Shown: positions 9,601 through 16,381 of the stretch, piece after piece | Position numbering within the stretch: position 1 is the stretch's first letter | Layout: every line of letters begins with the position of its first letter | Assembly (NCBI GenBank): GCA_013314775.1 | Contig: JABUFB010000003.1 | Span: 42,622 to 106,621 of the forward strand | DNA from: Armatimonadota bacterium | Lineage (GTDB): Bacteria > Armatimonadota > Zipacnadia > Zipacnadales > JABUFB01 | Length of the DNA stretch: 64,000 nucleotides | Reading direction: 5' to 3' | Position numbers and translations under genes: made by a program | The notes under the pieces: model-generated | What the model saw: only the letters and a program-made list of their open reading frames with translations | The model's database searches: none | What the model was told of the DNA's origin: nothing

Positions 9601-10787
9601 CCTCGGTCGCCTTTCACCCGGAACCTCACCTTCAGCATGCCCTCACCCTGCGAGTTGTAGCTGTTGAAAATCGCCGTGAGGACGCTCGTTGCCATGAGTT
9701 CGGGAGTCATCACGCGCTGGCGCATGATCTCAATGTGATACGTATCCGTGACCTGCCGATTCCTGTCGGTGATCGTGATAGTTGCCGGGACTTTGGGCGC
9801 GATGGGCCCGAGCTTACCGCCGATAGCCCAGTTGCGATCCTGGGTGATAGTGCCCACGTCCTGCATGATGGACATCATCTTGTCTGTCCGCGAATAACGG
9901 GGCACGAAGTCGTGGACCCACGAGGTGGTCAGGGGGAACGCCACCTTGCCGAACTCCATGTACGGGTGGCCGAAGCCGAGGATCAGGTCTCCATCCACGT
10001 AGGTGACGGTGCCGCCGGTGCTGATGTCAATATCGCCGGACACAAGGGTTGAGCCCAGTGCCGCGCCGGGCTCGATCTTCACAGGGACCGCATACCGGCT
10101 CTTCCCCGGGCCGGGGATGGCCTCCATGCCATAGGGCTTCAGCACACCGTTCAGGTGCTCCAGCGCCTTCGGGGGCAAGCCCGCACAGTAGACCGGAGCC
10201 GTCACTGGCGCGAGGACCATGGTGTGGGCATCTGCGAAAGCCTCACCATCGTGGCCCGGCGGCGCGATCTGCACTCCCGTGATCTCCCGCCCTGCTGCCT
10301 GGAAGGGCTCCCGGACCCGGGCGTATTCCGGCTCACGCCCCGGCGCAAGCTGCCCCACCTTCACCTCCGCCGGCTTATCCAAGGCGGCCAGCATGGAGTT
10401 GATGGTGGTAATGCCGCAGATTGGCTCACGCACCCACTGCCAGCCGTAGGCGATGGCGCCCACCAGCTTGCCGTTGATGTACACCGGGCTCCCGCTCATG
10501 CCGCCGATGATCCCGGATTCGCGCTCCACCACCGGGCCGTCCAGCACCTTCGCGATCACGAGGTCCATCCCTGAGTTTGAGTTCTCCAGGACACTGAGAA
10601 TCTCCAGATTGAATTCAGAGATGGTGGTTCCCGCGAAGACCGTCTTGCCGACGGCCCTCATACCCCGCTCCACCTCGCTGCTGAGCATCATAGTGTCGCG
10701 GTTGAAGTGGGGGCTCAGCTGTTCCGCCGCCAGTGCGGGCATAGTCACACAGACGGCCAGCAGGCCAATGAGGGTCCACAAACGCAT
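6648..10787 (-). CDS. SpoIVB-type (S55) serine peptidase fused to beta-propeller and Ig-like domains
   Basis: 1379 residues from the ATG at 10787, which lies 7 nt after an AAAGGA; a second ATG two codons upstream is too close to it. A signal peptide ends near residue 21. Residues ~24-430 are an S55/SpoIVB peptidase domain: GGMSGSPVYINGK gives the nucleophile region (Ser98 in GMSGSP), and 'DLILGFGHPYMEFG' follows. Then come a beta-sandwich segment and an extremely acidic linker (~residues 672-715, mostly D/E) flowing into a Lys/Asp stretch. Next is a propeller of repeated 'GDDLYVGT ... GLYRLDA'-like blades (~740-1090) and a fibronectin-like C-terminal part ending in a Lys/Glu-rich tail. In Bacillus, SpoIVB is a signalling protease that triggers sigma-K processing. 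Large propeller-fused homologues in diderms are uncharacterised; secretion and proteolytic signalling are inferred. It is divergent from the oxidoreductase gene. Confidence 0.85.
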   Translation of the reverse strand: MRLWTLIGLLAVCVTMPALAAEQLSPHFNRDTMMLSSEVERGMRAVGKTVFAGTTISEFNLEILSVLENSNSGMDLVIAKVLDGPVVERESGIIGGMSGSPVYINGKLVGAIAYGWQWVREPICGITTINSMLAALDKPAEVKVGQLAPGREPEYARVREPFQAAGREITGVQIAPPGHDGEAFADAHTMVLAPVTAPVYCAGLPPKALEHLNGVLKPYGMEAIPGPGKSRYAVPVKIEPGAALGSTLVSGDIDISTGGTVTYVDGDLILGFGHPYMEFGKVAFPLTTSWVHDFVPRYSRTDKMMSIMQDVGTITQDRNWAIGGKLGPIAPKVPATITITDRNRQVTDTYHIEIMRQRVMTPELMATSVLTAIFNSYNSQGEGMLKVRFRVKGDRGHEITREDIFYHDGMLSMPAIGDLMAASSMLTENRFRPQDVTGLEYSAELWDADDTVAIESVTVDEPVAKAGEDITVRVSLRPDDGNVIEKVVKLHMPVSLAKGRIRIGVSGGDSSMAVRSRVGILPPTFYSLESVIEQIETLERGDQLFVAAGLPTRDISVEGTRLFRLPEVLKSALMNSPRTDLGAGGAEVSKTLDLPWVVYGGAIVTLPTEDREGKVGKVPSPRVGNSEDEDETLAPPPAPEGVPASLWWAASAFEKPRAGAARRAASPATPNLELNGGQEEDDEALDDEDDESAEEADEDNGDEGDDGDEDSDTAKPEKKDNQPKDKKKGDVGRKPSVWEQTSATDFSAGELHGLAVRSDGRVEIAPNWEKTGEPEEMLVWCLAAGTDKGYAGTIKPGRVYSLENGDTSLLADTGEFGVSALCVANDGAVIAATFPGGKVLAIREGKTETLCTLEDHYVWALVGDGFDGYYAAVGPGAAVYHISAQGDTSRIATLPQEHATRLLLKGDDLYVGTADRGGLYRLDAKRELTALYDSGTDEVTGIELTADGSVVFSTAPTGKVISVGANGDITELYKADSGGVISLAAVNGTVYAALDDDGRVVRIVDRDIHSLTRRDEGHACTALAARASRLFLATTSPVQLYTADLQAACEGSLESGILDAKRIARWGRADWRACLPEGTRMELRMRSGNTSDPEYGGWSPWCFALQKPGQDLAGPPNARYLQYKLTLAKGEDTKEPWLDWLRIRYLPENQRPTVKDPTPKEGAAISDKFTLKWKMEDPDKDELEARIEARKHGEDAWKTVKDGVTKSEYEWNTKDFADGMYDLRITVSDRRANPTGNLQHTLDILNVTIDNTVPEIELISGPAEQKDGEFALTGFALDALSTITNIAWRPAGKDDEDNWRGAWLDDGLYDWTYERFLVDTGKLPDSVTEIIVRARDGAGNVLDKTVKLPQRGSKGDKPEEKTDEKPKGKKGEDADEAKG

Positions 10788-10970
10788 GGGCATGTCCTTT
10801 CATATCGCGTCTTCAGCGTGTCCGGCGATACGTCTTCCAATGCGTCTTCTGGGAAGGTTGTCGCGGAGCACTCTGAGAATAGGGCCGATAGGGAGCCGAT
10901 CCAGGCGGCCCCGCTGCCAATCCGACGAAAAACCAAGGTACATAATACCCACTTCGGGGAGGAACGGCAA

Positions 10971-11948
10971 ATGGTGGAGATCAAGGCCGCTTTCATCGGG
11001 GCCGGAGGCAATGCGCAGGGGCACATGCAGCGCTTTGCAGAGGTCGAGGGAACCCGCATCGTCGCGGTCTGCGACATCAACGAGGCTCTGGCAAGCGAGG
11101 TGGGCGCCAGGTTCAACGCCCCCGCCTATAGCGATCATCACGCGATGCTCGATGAGATCGACGCCGACGCGGTCTACGTGAGCGTGCCGCCTTTCGCCCA
11201 CACGGATGCAGAGATTCTCGCGGCGCAGAAGGGTTGCGCGGTGTTCGTAGAAAAGCCCGTCTGCCTGGACATGGACAAAGGTCTCGAGATACTCGAGGCC
11301 ATCGAGTCCAATCATGTGCTGTCCTGCGTGGGATTTCAGTTGCGTCTGCTGGACCCGGTGAACCGGGCGAAGAAGTGGCTGTCGGACCGCACCATTGCGA
11401 TGGTCTCCTCCCACCGCTGGGGTGGGCTGCCCGGGACCCCGTGGTGGCGGGTCATGTCTCGCTCCGGTGGCCAGCTTGTGGAGCAGACTGTGCACCAGGT
11501 AGACGCAATTCGCTACGTCACCGGGGACGAGGTGGCGGAGGTATACGCCCAGTATGCCCTGCGCACTATGGGTGACGTGGAGAATCTGGACATCCCGGAT
11601 TCCCAGGCGGTCTTGTTCAAGTTCAAGTCGGGCATGCTGGGCACTCTGAGCACCAGCCCGATGATGACCAAAGGCGGGGGGAAGAGCGACGTGGTGTTCC
11701 TCCTGCGCGACCAGATCCTGACCCTCGGCTTCGGTGGGAATTCTCTGGCGCCCGAGACCGACGAGTGGCTCTGCGCGCCGCCGGAACCCGCGCCGAACAT
11801 CGATGAGGTGTTCGCGCAGGCAATCCGTGCCGGGGATCAGTCGCTGCTTCCGTGCTCCTATCGCGAGGGCCTGATGAGCACCGACGTGGTGCTTACGGCC
11901 AACCGCTCGGCGATTTCAGGCAAGCCTGAAAAGCCCGTGCTGGCCTAA
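10971..11948 (+). CDS. Gfo/Idh/MocA family NAD(P)-dependent oxidoreductase
   Basis: 325 residues; the ATG at 10971 follows GGGGAGG by about 8 nt, and the upstream extension of the frame is not needed. The N-terminal Rossmann fold has FIGAGGNAQGHM (residues 8-19) and an acidic ribose-binding residue in 'VAVCDINE'. The family signature E-K-P is at residues 94-96. The C-terminal alpha/beta domain contains 'RWGGLPGTPWWR ... GGQLVEQTVHQVDAIRYVTGDE', the usual substrate/dimer sheet with a His two turns after the Gln. Members oxidise or reduce sugars, inositols and related polyols. The substrate cannot be assigned. It is a single-gene unit, with an intergenic mosaic element immediately downstream. 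Confidence 0.93.
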   Translation: MVEIKAAFIGAGGNAQGHMQRFAEVEGTRIVAVCDINEALASEVGARFNAPAYSDHHAMLDEIDADAVYVSVPPFAHTDAEILAAQKGCAVFVEKPVCLDMDKGLEILEAIESNHVLSCVGFQLRLLDPVNRAKKWLSDRTIAMVSSHRWGGLPGTPWWRVMSRSGGQLVEQTVHQVDAIRYVTGDEVAEVYAQYALRTMGDVENLDIPDSQAVLFKFKSGMLGTLSTSPMMTKGGGKSDVVFLLRDQILTLGFGGNSLAPETDEWLCAPPEPAPNIDEVFAQAIRAGDQSLLPCSYREGLMSTDVVLTANRSAISGKPEKPVLA

Positions 11949-11998
11949 GGCGCGAGCTTTCGTTTCCCCGGAAATGCGGCCGGATGGGGGCGGGGACA

Positions 11999-12250
11999 GC
12001 GTCGCGTGGGTGCGCCTCCCATCGATCCGCGTCGGCCGCCCGTCCCGGTCGGCAATCTCCGCGGCCTTCGCGTCCCTCAGGACGCCCGGCCGAAGGCCTC
12101 TAGACCCGGGTTTGAACCCGGGGCACCGACGACCAACGGCCTGTCGAGCGAGACGCTCGACCTAAGCGGATGGGTGGGATGCCCGCCCCACCAGGCGAAA
12201 GACGACGGCTGTCAGGCAGGGTTGCCTGTCCCACGAGCCATCTGCGGCGT
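11999..12250. repeat. Intergenic mosaic of palindromic modules (copy A)
   Basis: The 324-bp gap between the oxidoreductase and the PilT-like gene holds no convincing gene. It contains hairpin-forming modules shared with 31843-32015. One, near 12112-12132, is a CCCGGG inverted repeat around TTTGAA followed by GGC. Another is ACGACCAACGGCC plus a stem GTCGAGCG-AGA-CGCTCGAC (about 12139-12165). The last is GTCAGGCAGGGTTGCCTGTCCCACG, split here as GTCAGGCAGG and GTTGCCTGTCCCACG (about 12210-12235). The module order is the reverse of the other copy. A local GTGGGATGCCCGCCCCAC-like palindrome sits between modules. Confidence 0.7.
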
Positions 12251-12272
12251 TGCGCGGCGTCAACCCGCCCTC

Positions 12273-13019
12273 CTAGCCATACATCTTCAGCACTTTTTCC
12301 CGCACCCGCTCGAACCGGTTTTCGCCTCCTGCCACAATCCGCTCAACCGCCTCCAGCCGGGCCTCGTATTCGGTCTCGGTTGCCCCAAGTCGCTCGAACA
12401 TTACCGATCGGCCCAGTCGCGCGATGGTGTCCGACGCCTCATCCCACTTGAAGGCCATCCGGTGCCCGCTCCCGGTGCTCTCGTGGAGTGTCGCCACTCG
12501 CCTGCGCGCGCCTCGCACATGCACGAAGAGCACGAGGTCCAGCATGTTGAAGTGGTCCAGCGGGGCCTGCAGCGGGGGAGAGGTGAGGATCTCCCGGGTC
12601 TCGTCCAGCGTGTCGGCGTGCAGGCAGGATGCGGCCCGATTGCCTCGAGGGATCAGCGCCAGGAACTCGGCCACTTGTCGCCCCCAGATGTATCCGTACC
12701 AGTGTCCGGGGCCGATCTCGTGGGCGAGATAGCAGTTGGGGCCATCGTCATCGACGATGTGGGGGTCTGTGACCGTGACGATCTCCTCGCCCGGGGGAAG
12801 CAGACACAGCAGATTCGCCAGGACCGTACTCTTCCCGGCTCCCCCGGGCCGGGCGGCGACGATGAAAGACGCCCCGTGGGCAATGGCGGTCCAGCAGTGT
12901 GCCACCAGCTCGGGGGTCATCGTCCCTGCGGCGATGAGGTCTACGAAGCTGAGGGTCCGGCCACCGCGCTGGTTGAGGCCCTCGATTTCGCGCAGGTTCT
13001 TTTCTTGAAGCGGGTTCAT
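12273..13019 (-). CDS. Orphan PilT/GspE-like secretion-superfamily ATPase
   Basis: 248 residues; ATG with AGGGAG 6 nt upstream. A Walker A RPGGAGKST lies at residues 57-65. 'IVTVTDPHI' follows where the Asp box of type II/IV secretion ATPases sits, and SCLHADT (131-137) matches their His-box consensus T-L-H-A-[ND]. The protein is shorter than PilT (~340) or GspE (~500), lacks an N-terminal PAS-like domain and has no pilus or secretion genes nearby, so its partner machinery is unknown. A C-terminal charged helical region (about 205-248) could contact a partner. It diverges from a HAD phosphatase gene with 72 bp between the start codons. It could instead be a stand-alone regulator of another AAA family; the His box favours the secretion superfamily. 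Confidence 0.65.
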   Translation of the reverse strand: MNPLQEKNLREIEGLNQRGGRTLSFVDLIAAGTMTPELVAHCWTAIAHGASFIVAARPGGAGKSTVLANLLCLLPPGEEIVTVTDPHIVDDDGPNCYLAHEIGPGHWYGYIWGRQVAEFLALIPRGNRAASCLHADTLDETREILTSPPLQAPLDHFNMLDLVLFVHVRGARRRVATLHESTGSGHRMAFKWDEASDTIARLGRSVMFERLGATETEYEARLEAVERIVAGGENRFERVREKVLKMYG

Positions 13020-13091
13020 GTCTCACTCCCTGTGCTTACTGGTCTCGCCGGTCTTCCACGCCGGCTCTGGAAAGGGTAAACTGGGGCCACG

Positions 13092-13739
13092 ATGCCCGAG
13101 ACCATCAGAGCAATTCTCTTCGACCTGGACAACACCCTCTACGACGCCGAAGCCGGGCTGCAGGACGAGGGCGACCGCCGCATCACGCGCTGGATCATGG
13201 AGCAGCTTGGACTACCCCATGATGAAGCAGACGAACTGCGCCTGCGCACCTGGAAGCAGTACGGCACTACCGCCAGCGGGCTCCAGGCGGAATACGGGAT
13301 AGACGCACGGGGCCTGTATGCGGCGACGATCAGCCAGATCGAACCCGCCGAGTACCTGGACCCGTGGCCCGAACTTGCAGCGATGCTTGCCGCCCTGCCG
13401 GTCTCGCGACATGTATTCACCAATGCAACCGAGGTCTATGCCTGGAAGGTTCTGGCGGCACTGAGCGTAAGTGATCTGTTCGAGAGAGTCTTCGGCATCG
13501 AGTACTGCGAGTACCTGTGTAAGCCGAACCGGGCATCCTACGAGCGCATTCTGGAGGACCTAGGGGTTCCCGCCTGTCAGGTCGCTTTCGTGGAAGATAA
13601 CCCGGGCAACCTGACGCCCGCGCTTGACCTGGGAATGGTGACTGTGCTGGTGGGCCGGCGGCCGGGCGAGGCAGACCTGCGCATCGACTCGATCCTCCAT
13701 CTCGGGCGGGCCCTCTCCGCCGCAGGCCTCACACCCTGA
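13092..13739 (+). CDS. HAD hydrolase, pyrimidine 5'-nucleotidase-like
   Basis: 215 residues. All four HAD motifs are visible: DLDNTLY (Asp11 nucleophile, Asp13 acid/base), FTNAT near residue 109 (motif II), Lys in CKPNR (~142, motif III) and VEDNPGN (~166, motif IV acidic pair). The DxDNTLY motif followed by a small helical cap is the arrangement of the Sdt1/YjjG-like pyrimidine 5'-nucleotidases (subfamily IA). Dephosphorylation of nucleotide monophosphates is therefore the likely reaction, with Mg2+ in the cytoplasm; other small phosphomonoesters remain possible. Start chosen at the first ATG, after AAAGGG and GGGG runs. It ends 76 bp before the esterase gene on the same strand. Confidence 0.9.
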   Translation: MPETIRAILFDLDNTLYDAEAGLQDEGDRRITRWIMEQLGLPHDEADELRLRTWKQYGTTASGLQAEYGIDARGLYAATISQIEPAEYLDPWPELAAMLAALPVSRHVFTNATEVYAWKVLAALSVSDLFERVFGIEYCEYLCKPNRASYERILEDLGVPACQVAFVEDNPGNLTPALDLGMVTVLVGRRPGEADLRIDSILHLGRALSAAGLTP

Positions 13740-13815
13740 GCGCGCCCTCACGCGAACATCCCGCGGCCTGTCTGCGTCCAATAGGCTATCCCGCCGGTCC
13801 ACCTGGAGGAAGCCC

Positions 13816-14775
13816 ATGTATCGCATCTCCTTCGTTTTCGTGCAGATCGCAGCGGCGGTGACGCTGGCTTTCGCCGTGCCCTGTTCATGCATCGCCCAGC
13901 CTGCCCAGGGCCGACCCCGGCCTCAACAGGCGCAGGCACGGCCTCAGCCTCCTTCGGATGTCGAGGTTGTCCGCGACGTGACGTATCTCACCGTGGACGG
14001 CCGCGCTTTGCGGTTGAACATCGCGCGCCCGAAAACCCCGCCCGCCGATCCGATGCCGGTGATTGTCTTCATCCACGGGGGCGCCTGGCGCTCGGGGAAC
14101 GCCGACCCATCTCGCAACTACCCTTTAGCCCAGAGGGGATATTTCACCGCCAGCATCGAGTACCGGCTGTCCCAGGAAGCGCTGTTCCCGGCTCAGATCC
14201 ACGACTGCAAAGCGGCGATCCGCTGGATCCGCAAGTACGCGAGGGAACTCAACGTCGACCCCAATCGCATCGGCGTGTGGGGCTCGTCAGCAGGCGGGCA
14301 CCTGGTGGCCTTGCTGGGAACGTCGATTGGTGTGCAGGCGCTGGAGGGCCCGGGGAACGAGGGCTTCAGCAGCGCGGTTCAGTGTGTGGTGGACATGTTC
14401 GGCCCATCCGACCTCCCGGCCCTCCTGGGCAAGCCCAGCAATATCGACCGTACCCGCCCCGACTGCCCGGAAGCTCAGCTCATCGGCGGGCTCATCGCCG
14501 ACAACCTGGAGAAGGCCCGCGCAGCCAGCCCAGTGACGTACGTGGACGGCAATGAGCCGCCGTTCCTGATTCTGCACGGCACCGAGGACCCCACGGTTCC
14601 CTTCAACCAGTCCGAGATACTGGACGAGGCTCTGCGGAAAGTGGGTGCGGATGTGACCTTCGTTCCCGTCAAAGGCGCGGGGCATGGGTTCTTCGGCCCG
14701 ACCATCCAACCGGGCACCGCCGAGATCGACAAGATGATCGCGGAGTTCTTCGACCGCCACTTGTCCAGGCGGTAG
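13816..14775 (+). CDS. Exported alpha/beta hydrolase (BD-FAE/acetyl-esterase type)
   Basis: 319 residues with SD GGAGG at 13804-13808 and an N-terminal signal peptide (hydrophobic to about residue 22, then a Gln/Pro/Ala-rich spacer). Oxyanion motif HGGAW is at 87-91; nucleophile elbow GSSAGG at 156-161 (Ser158); probable Asp258 in HGTEDPTVPF and His290 in GAGHGFF complete the triad. This layout is that of the hormone-sensitive-lipase-like carboxylesterases and of 'bifunctional' acetylxylan/feruloyl esterases, which remove acyl groups from plant polysaccharide. The glycosidases elsewhere in the window make a carbohydrate-esterase role plausible but unproven. The gene is followed by the gene for another exported protein. 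Confidence 0.9.
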   Translation: MYRISFVFVQIAAAVTLAFAVPCSCIAQPAQGRPRPQQAQARPQPPSDVEVVRDVTYLTVDGRALRLNIARPKTPPADPMPVIVFIHGGAWRSGNADPSRNYPLAQRGYFTASIEYRLSQEALFPAQIHDCKAAIRWIRKYARELNVDPNRIGVWGSSAGGHLVALLGTSIGVQALEGPGNEGFSSAVQCVVDMFGPSDLPALLGKPSNIDRTRPDCPEAQLIGGLIADNLEKARAASPVTYVDGNEPPFLILHGTEDPTVPFNQSEILDEALRKVGADVTFVPVKGAGHGFFGPTIQPGTAEIDKMIAEFFDRHLSRR

Positions 14776-14816
14776 CGGCGGAAGCTCTGACGGGTCGGGC
14801 CAGGTCGCGACCGGCG

Positions 14817-14905
14817 AAACACACACCCTGGTGGGGTGTCAAAACCGGGGAGACAAAGCACTCGCGGTTCATGCCGCGAAACCATGGCACGGAGGTTGGA
14901 GCTTG
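14817..14905 (+). other. Structured 5' leader of the exported unknown protein
   Basis: Two hairpins, CACCC/GGGTG (about 14824-14838) and CGCGG/CCGCG (14871-14886), separated by an ACAAAGCAC stretch and followed by CCATGGCACGGAGGTTGG. Parts resemble the GCAAAGC and ATGGCAG-CCGGGTTG segments of c-di-GMP-I (GEMM) riboswitches, but the tetraloop hairpin of that class is missing, so the identity is unproven. Confidence 0.3.
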
Positions 14906-15871
14906 ATGCGCAGCATAGTCGTCGTAGCCCTGAGCCTGCTGTCGATCCTGGCGCTCCCGGAGATGGGATTGTGTGAAGACTACGTGATCCTCGCGAATAA
15001 GGTCGCGGCAAAGATCACTTCCCCCGGGCCCTTCAACAGCATTTTCGAGCGAGTGTCGTATATCGACAAGCAGGTGTCGCAGGCCATTTCGGTGGAGGAT
15101 GTTGGTCGCCCGAAGATGTACGTGGTAGGCGGCCCGGAACCGGCAATTTACATCGGAAAGACCCTGCTAACCAAGGTGTACCCCTCGGACGTGGCCGGCC
15201 GGGGCATGAGCCAGATGGACCTGGCGAGGGCGTGGAAGGCCAACTTCGAGCGGCTCTTCCCCCTGGCCGAGCCCTGCATCCGCATGGGCAAAGGCAAGCC
15301 CGTCGCCACCGGGCCGGTCACCAACTACACGCCACCGGCAAAGCCGAAGGTTGTTGAGATCCCGACTCGGGATTGGGCGATGGTCGCCGTCGTGCTGGAT
15401 CACCTGCTTCTCACGCGCGCCTGCAGTGACGAACTTTTCGACAAGGAACTGCCCAATCTCGTCGCCACGCTCTACGATGACATTCTGCAGGGCGTTGTGA
15501 ACCAGGCGCAGGGCAAAGTTGTTTCCGTGCCCCCCCACGCGCCCGGCAATTGCCCGGAAGGTGGACAGTGCCCCGGTTGCCGCAAGGCCAAGCAGGAGGC
15601 TATCGCCCGGCCTATCGTGGACCCGGCGGGCGTGGCCATCGTCCCTGTGACGAAGCTGGAAGACATCCCGTCAACTGCCAGGCGCCGCATTGAATCGGGT
15701 TTGAAGCTGATGCACAGTGTGGATGACGCCCGCTATAAAGCCGACCGCGTCATGGTTGCCCGGACCGTGTTCGATGTGACGCGCAAGGCCATCGGCGAGT
15801 CTCCGGCGCAGCCTGTGGCCGCGTCAGCCTGCCCCGCGCCGGCCCCGACAGCGCCTCCCGCTGACAACTGA
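14906..15871 (+). CDS. Exported protein of unknown function with Cys cluster
   Basis: 321 residues from the ATG at 14906, 10 nt after GGAGG; the open frame starts earlier but lacks support. A signal peptide (MRSIVVVALSLLSILAL ... GLC-E) is cleaved near residue 22. The mature part has a conserved-looking N-terminal region (PKMYVVGGPEPAIYIGK), a helical middle and a short Cys-rich loop NCPEGGQCPGC (around residue 218-228) that could bind a metal or form disulfides. The tail is Ala/Pro-rich. I recognise no family. It is preceded by a structured leader and followed by a very strong terminator, so it is probably transcribed alone or with the esterase. Confidence 0.7.
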   Translation: MRSIVVVALSLLSILALPEMGLCEDYVILANKVAAKITSPGPFNSIFERVSYIDKQVSQAISVEDVGRPKMYVVGGPEPAIYIGKTLLTKVYPSDVAGRGMSQMDLARAWKANFERLFPLAEPCIRMGKGKPVATGPVTNYTPPAKPKVVEIPTRDWAMVAVVLDHLLLTRACSDELFDKELPNLVATLYDDILQGVVNQAQGKVVSVPPHAPGNCPEGGQCPGCRKAKQEAIARPIVDPAGVAIVPVTKLEDIPSTARRRIESGLKLMHSVDDARYKADRVMVARTVFDVTRKAIGESPAQPVAASACPAPAPTAPPADN

Positions 15872-15897
15872 AGTCCGTCACTGACCCTGCTCAAGAC

Positions 15898-15930
15898 AAA
15901 GACCGGGCGGAGATGTCCGCCCGGTCTTTT
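15898..15930. terminator. Strong intrinsic terminator (bidirectional)
   Basis: 14-bp stem (AAAGACCGGGCGGA / TCCGCCCGGTCTTT) with loop GATG, followed by TTTT on + and, because the arm begins with AAA, a T-run on - as well. It separates the exported protein (+) from FlgM (-), which converge here. Confidence 0.9.
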
Positions 15931-15954
15931 CACTGCAACATTATCCGTGGGAGC

Positions 15955-16254
15955 CTACGGGCCGCCTTCGATGATCCTGTCCGCGATAAGGTCGGCATTC
16001 ACCTCGAAGGTTCCGTCCGCGATCTTCTGTCTCAACTCTGCGACCTTGTCCTCGCGCACATCAGGGGTGGCCGCAAGCGCTTTTTGAGCGACGCAGAAGT
16101 CCCGCGCGATTTGGCTCAGACTCGCCTCATCGGCCCCTGCGGCAACCGGCCCCACACTTGGCCCCGCTCCAGTCGGGCCTTCGGTAGGGCGAACCGATAC
16201 CTTCCCCGCAGCAACACCGCCACCCGCAGCCACCATGCTCGTCTCAATCTTCAT
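15955..16254 (-). CDS. flgM: Anti-sigma-28 factor FlgM
   Basis: 99 residues beginning MKIETS at the ATG 16254 (AAGG 7 nt upstream); an in-frame GTG five codons earlier is less likely. The C-terminal ~35 residues (VREDKVAELRQKIADGTFEV..DLIADRII) match the FlgM sigma-binding region: helices with the I/V-R-E-D-K-V-x-x-L-R-x-x-I-x-x-G-x-Y/F pattern. The N-terminus is Gly/Ala/Pro-rich and probably unfolded, as in known FlgM. FlgM holds FliA inactive until it is exported through the flagellar basal body. No flagellar gene occurs in this window, so flagella or a FliA-like sigma must be encoded elsewhere, or this is a stand-alone anti-sigma. Confidence 0.88.
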   Translation of the reverse strand: MKIETSMVAAGGGVAAGKVSVRPTEGPTGAGPSVGPVAAGADEASLSQIARDFCVAQKALAATPDVREDKVAELRQKIADGTFEVNADLIADRIIEGGP

Positions 16255-16381
16255 CAGATCGCCTTGCACCTCCAGTCAGCCCCCGCGGGCCTCTCTAACT
16301 CCTCTATCGGCCCGCCCTCTGCGCGCCTTTAGCGATCCCGCCGCCTGTCTGCAGGCCGGATGCACCAGATGGTGTAACAAA

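Noticed and set aside
10930..10960. Promoter CATAAT near 10941 for the oxidoreductase
   Set aside because: No acceptable -35 hexamer at proper distance was found.
12111..12145. tRNA-like 3' end (TTTGAA loop, CCCGGG stem, ACCA-like tail)
   Set aside because: The loop is six, not seven, nucleotides and no D or anticodon arms fold upstream; it is a module of the mosaic element.
12006..13079. 357-codon frame opposite the PilT-like gene
   Set aside because: No SD or recognisable motif; the opposite strand carries Walker A and His-box motifs with a good SD.
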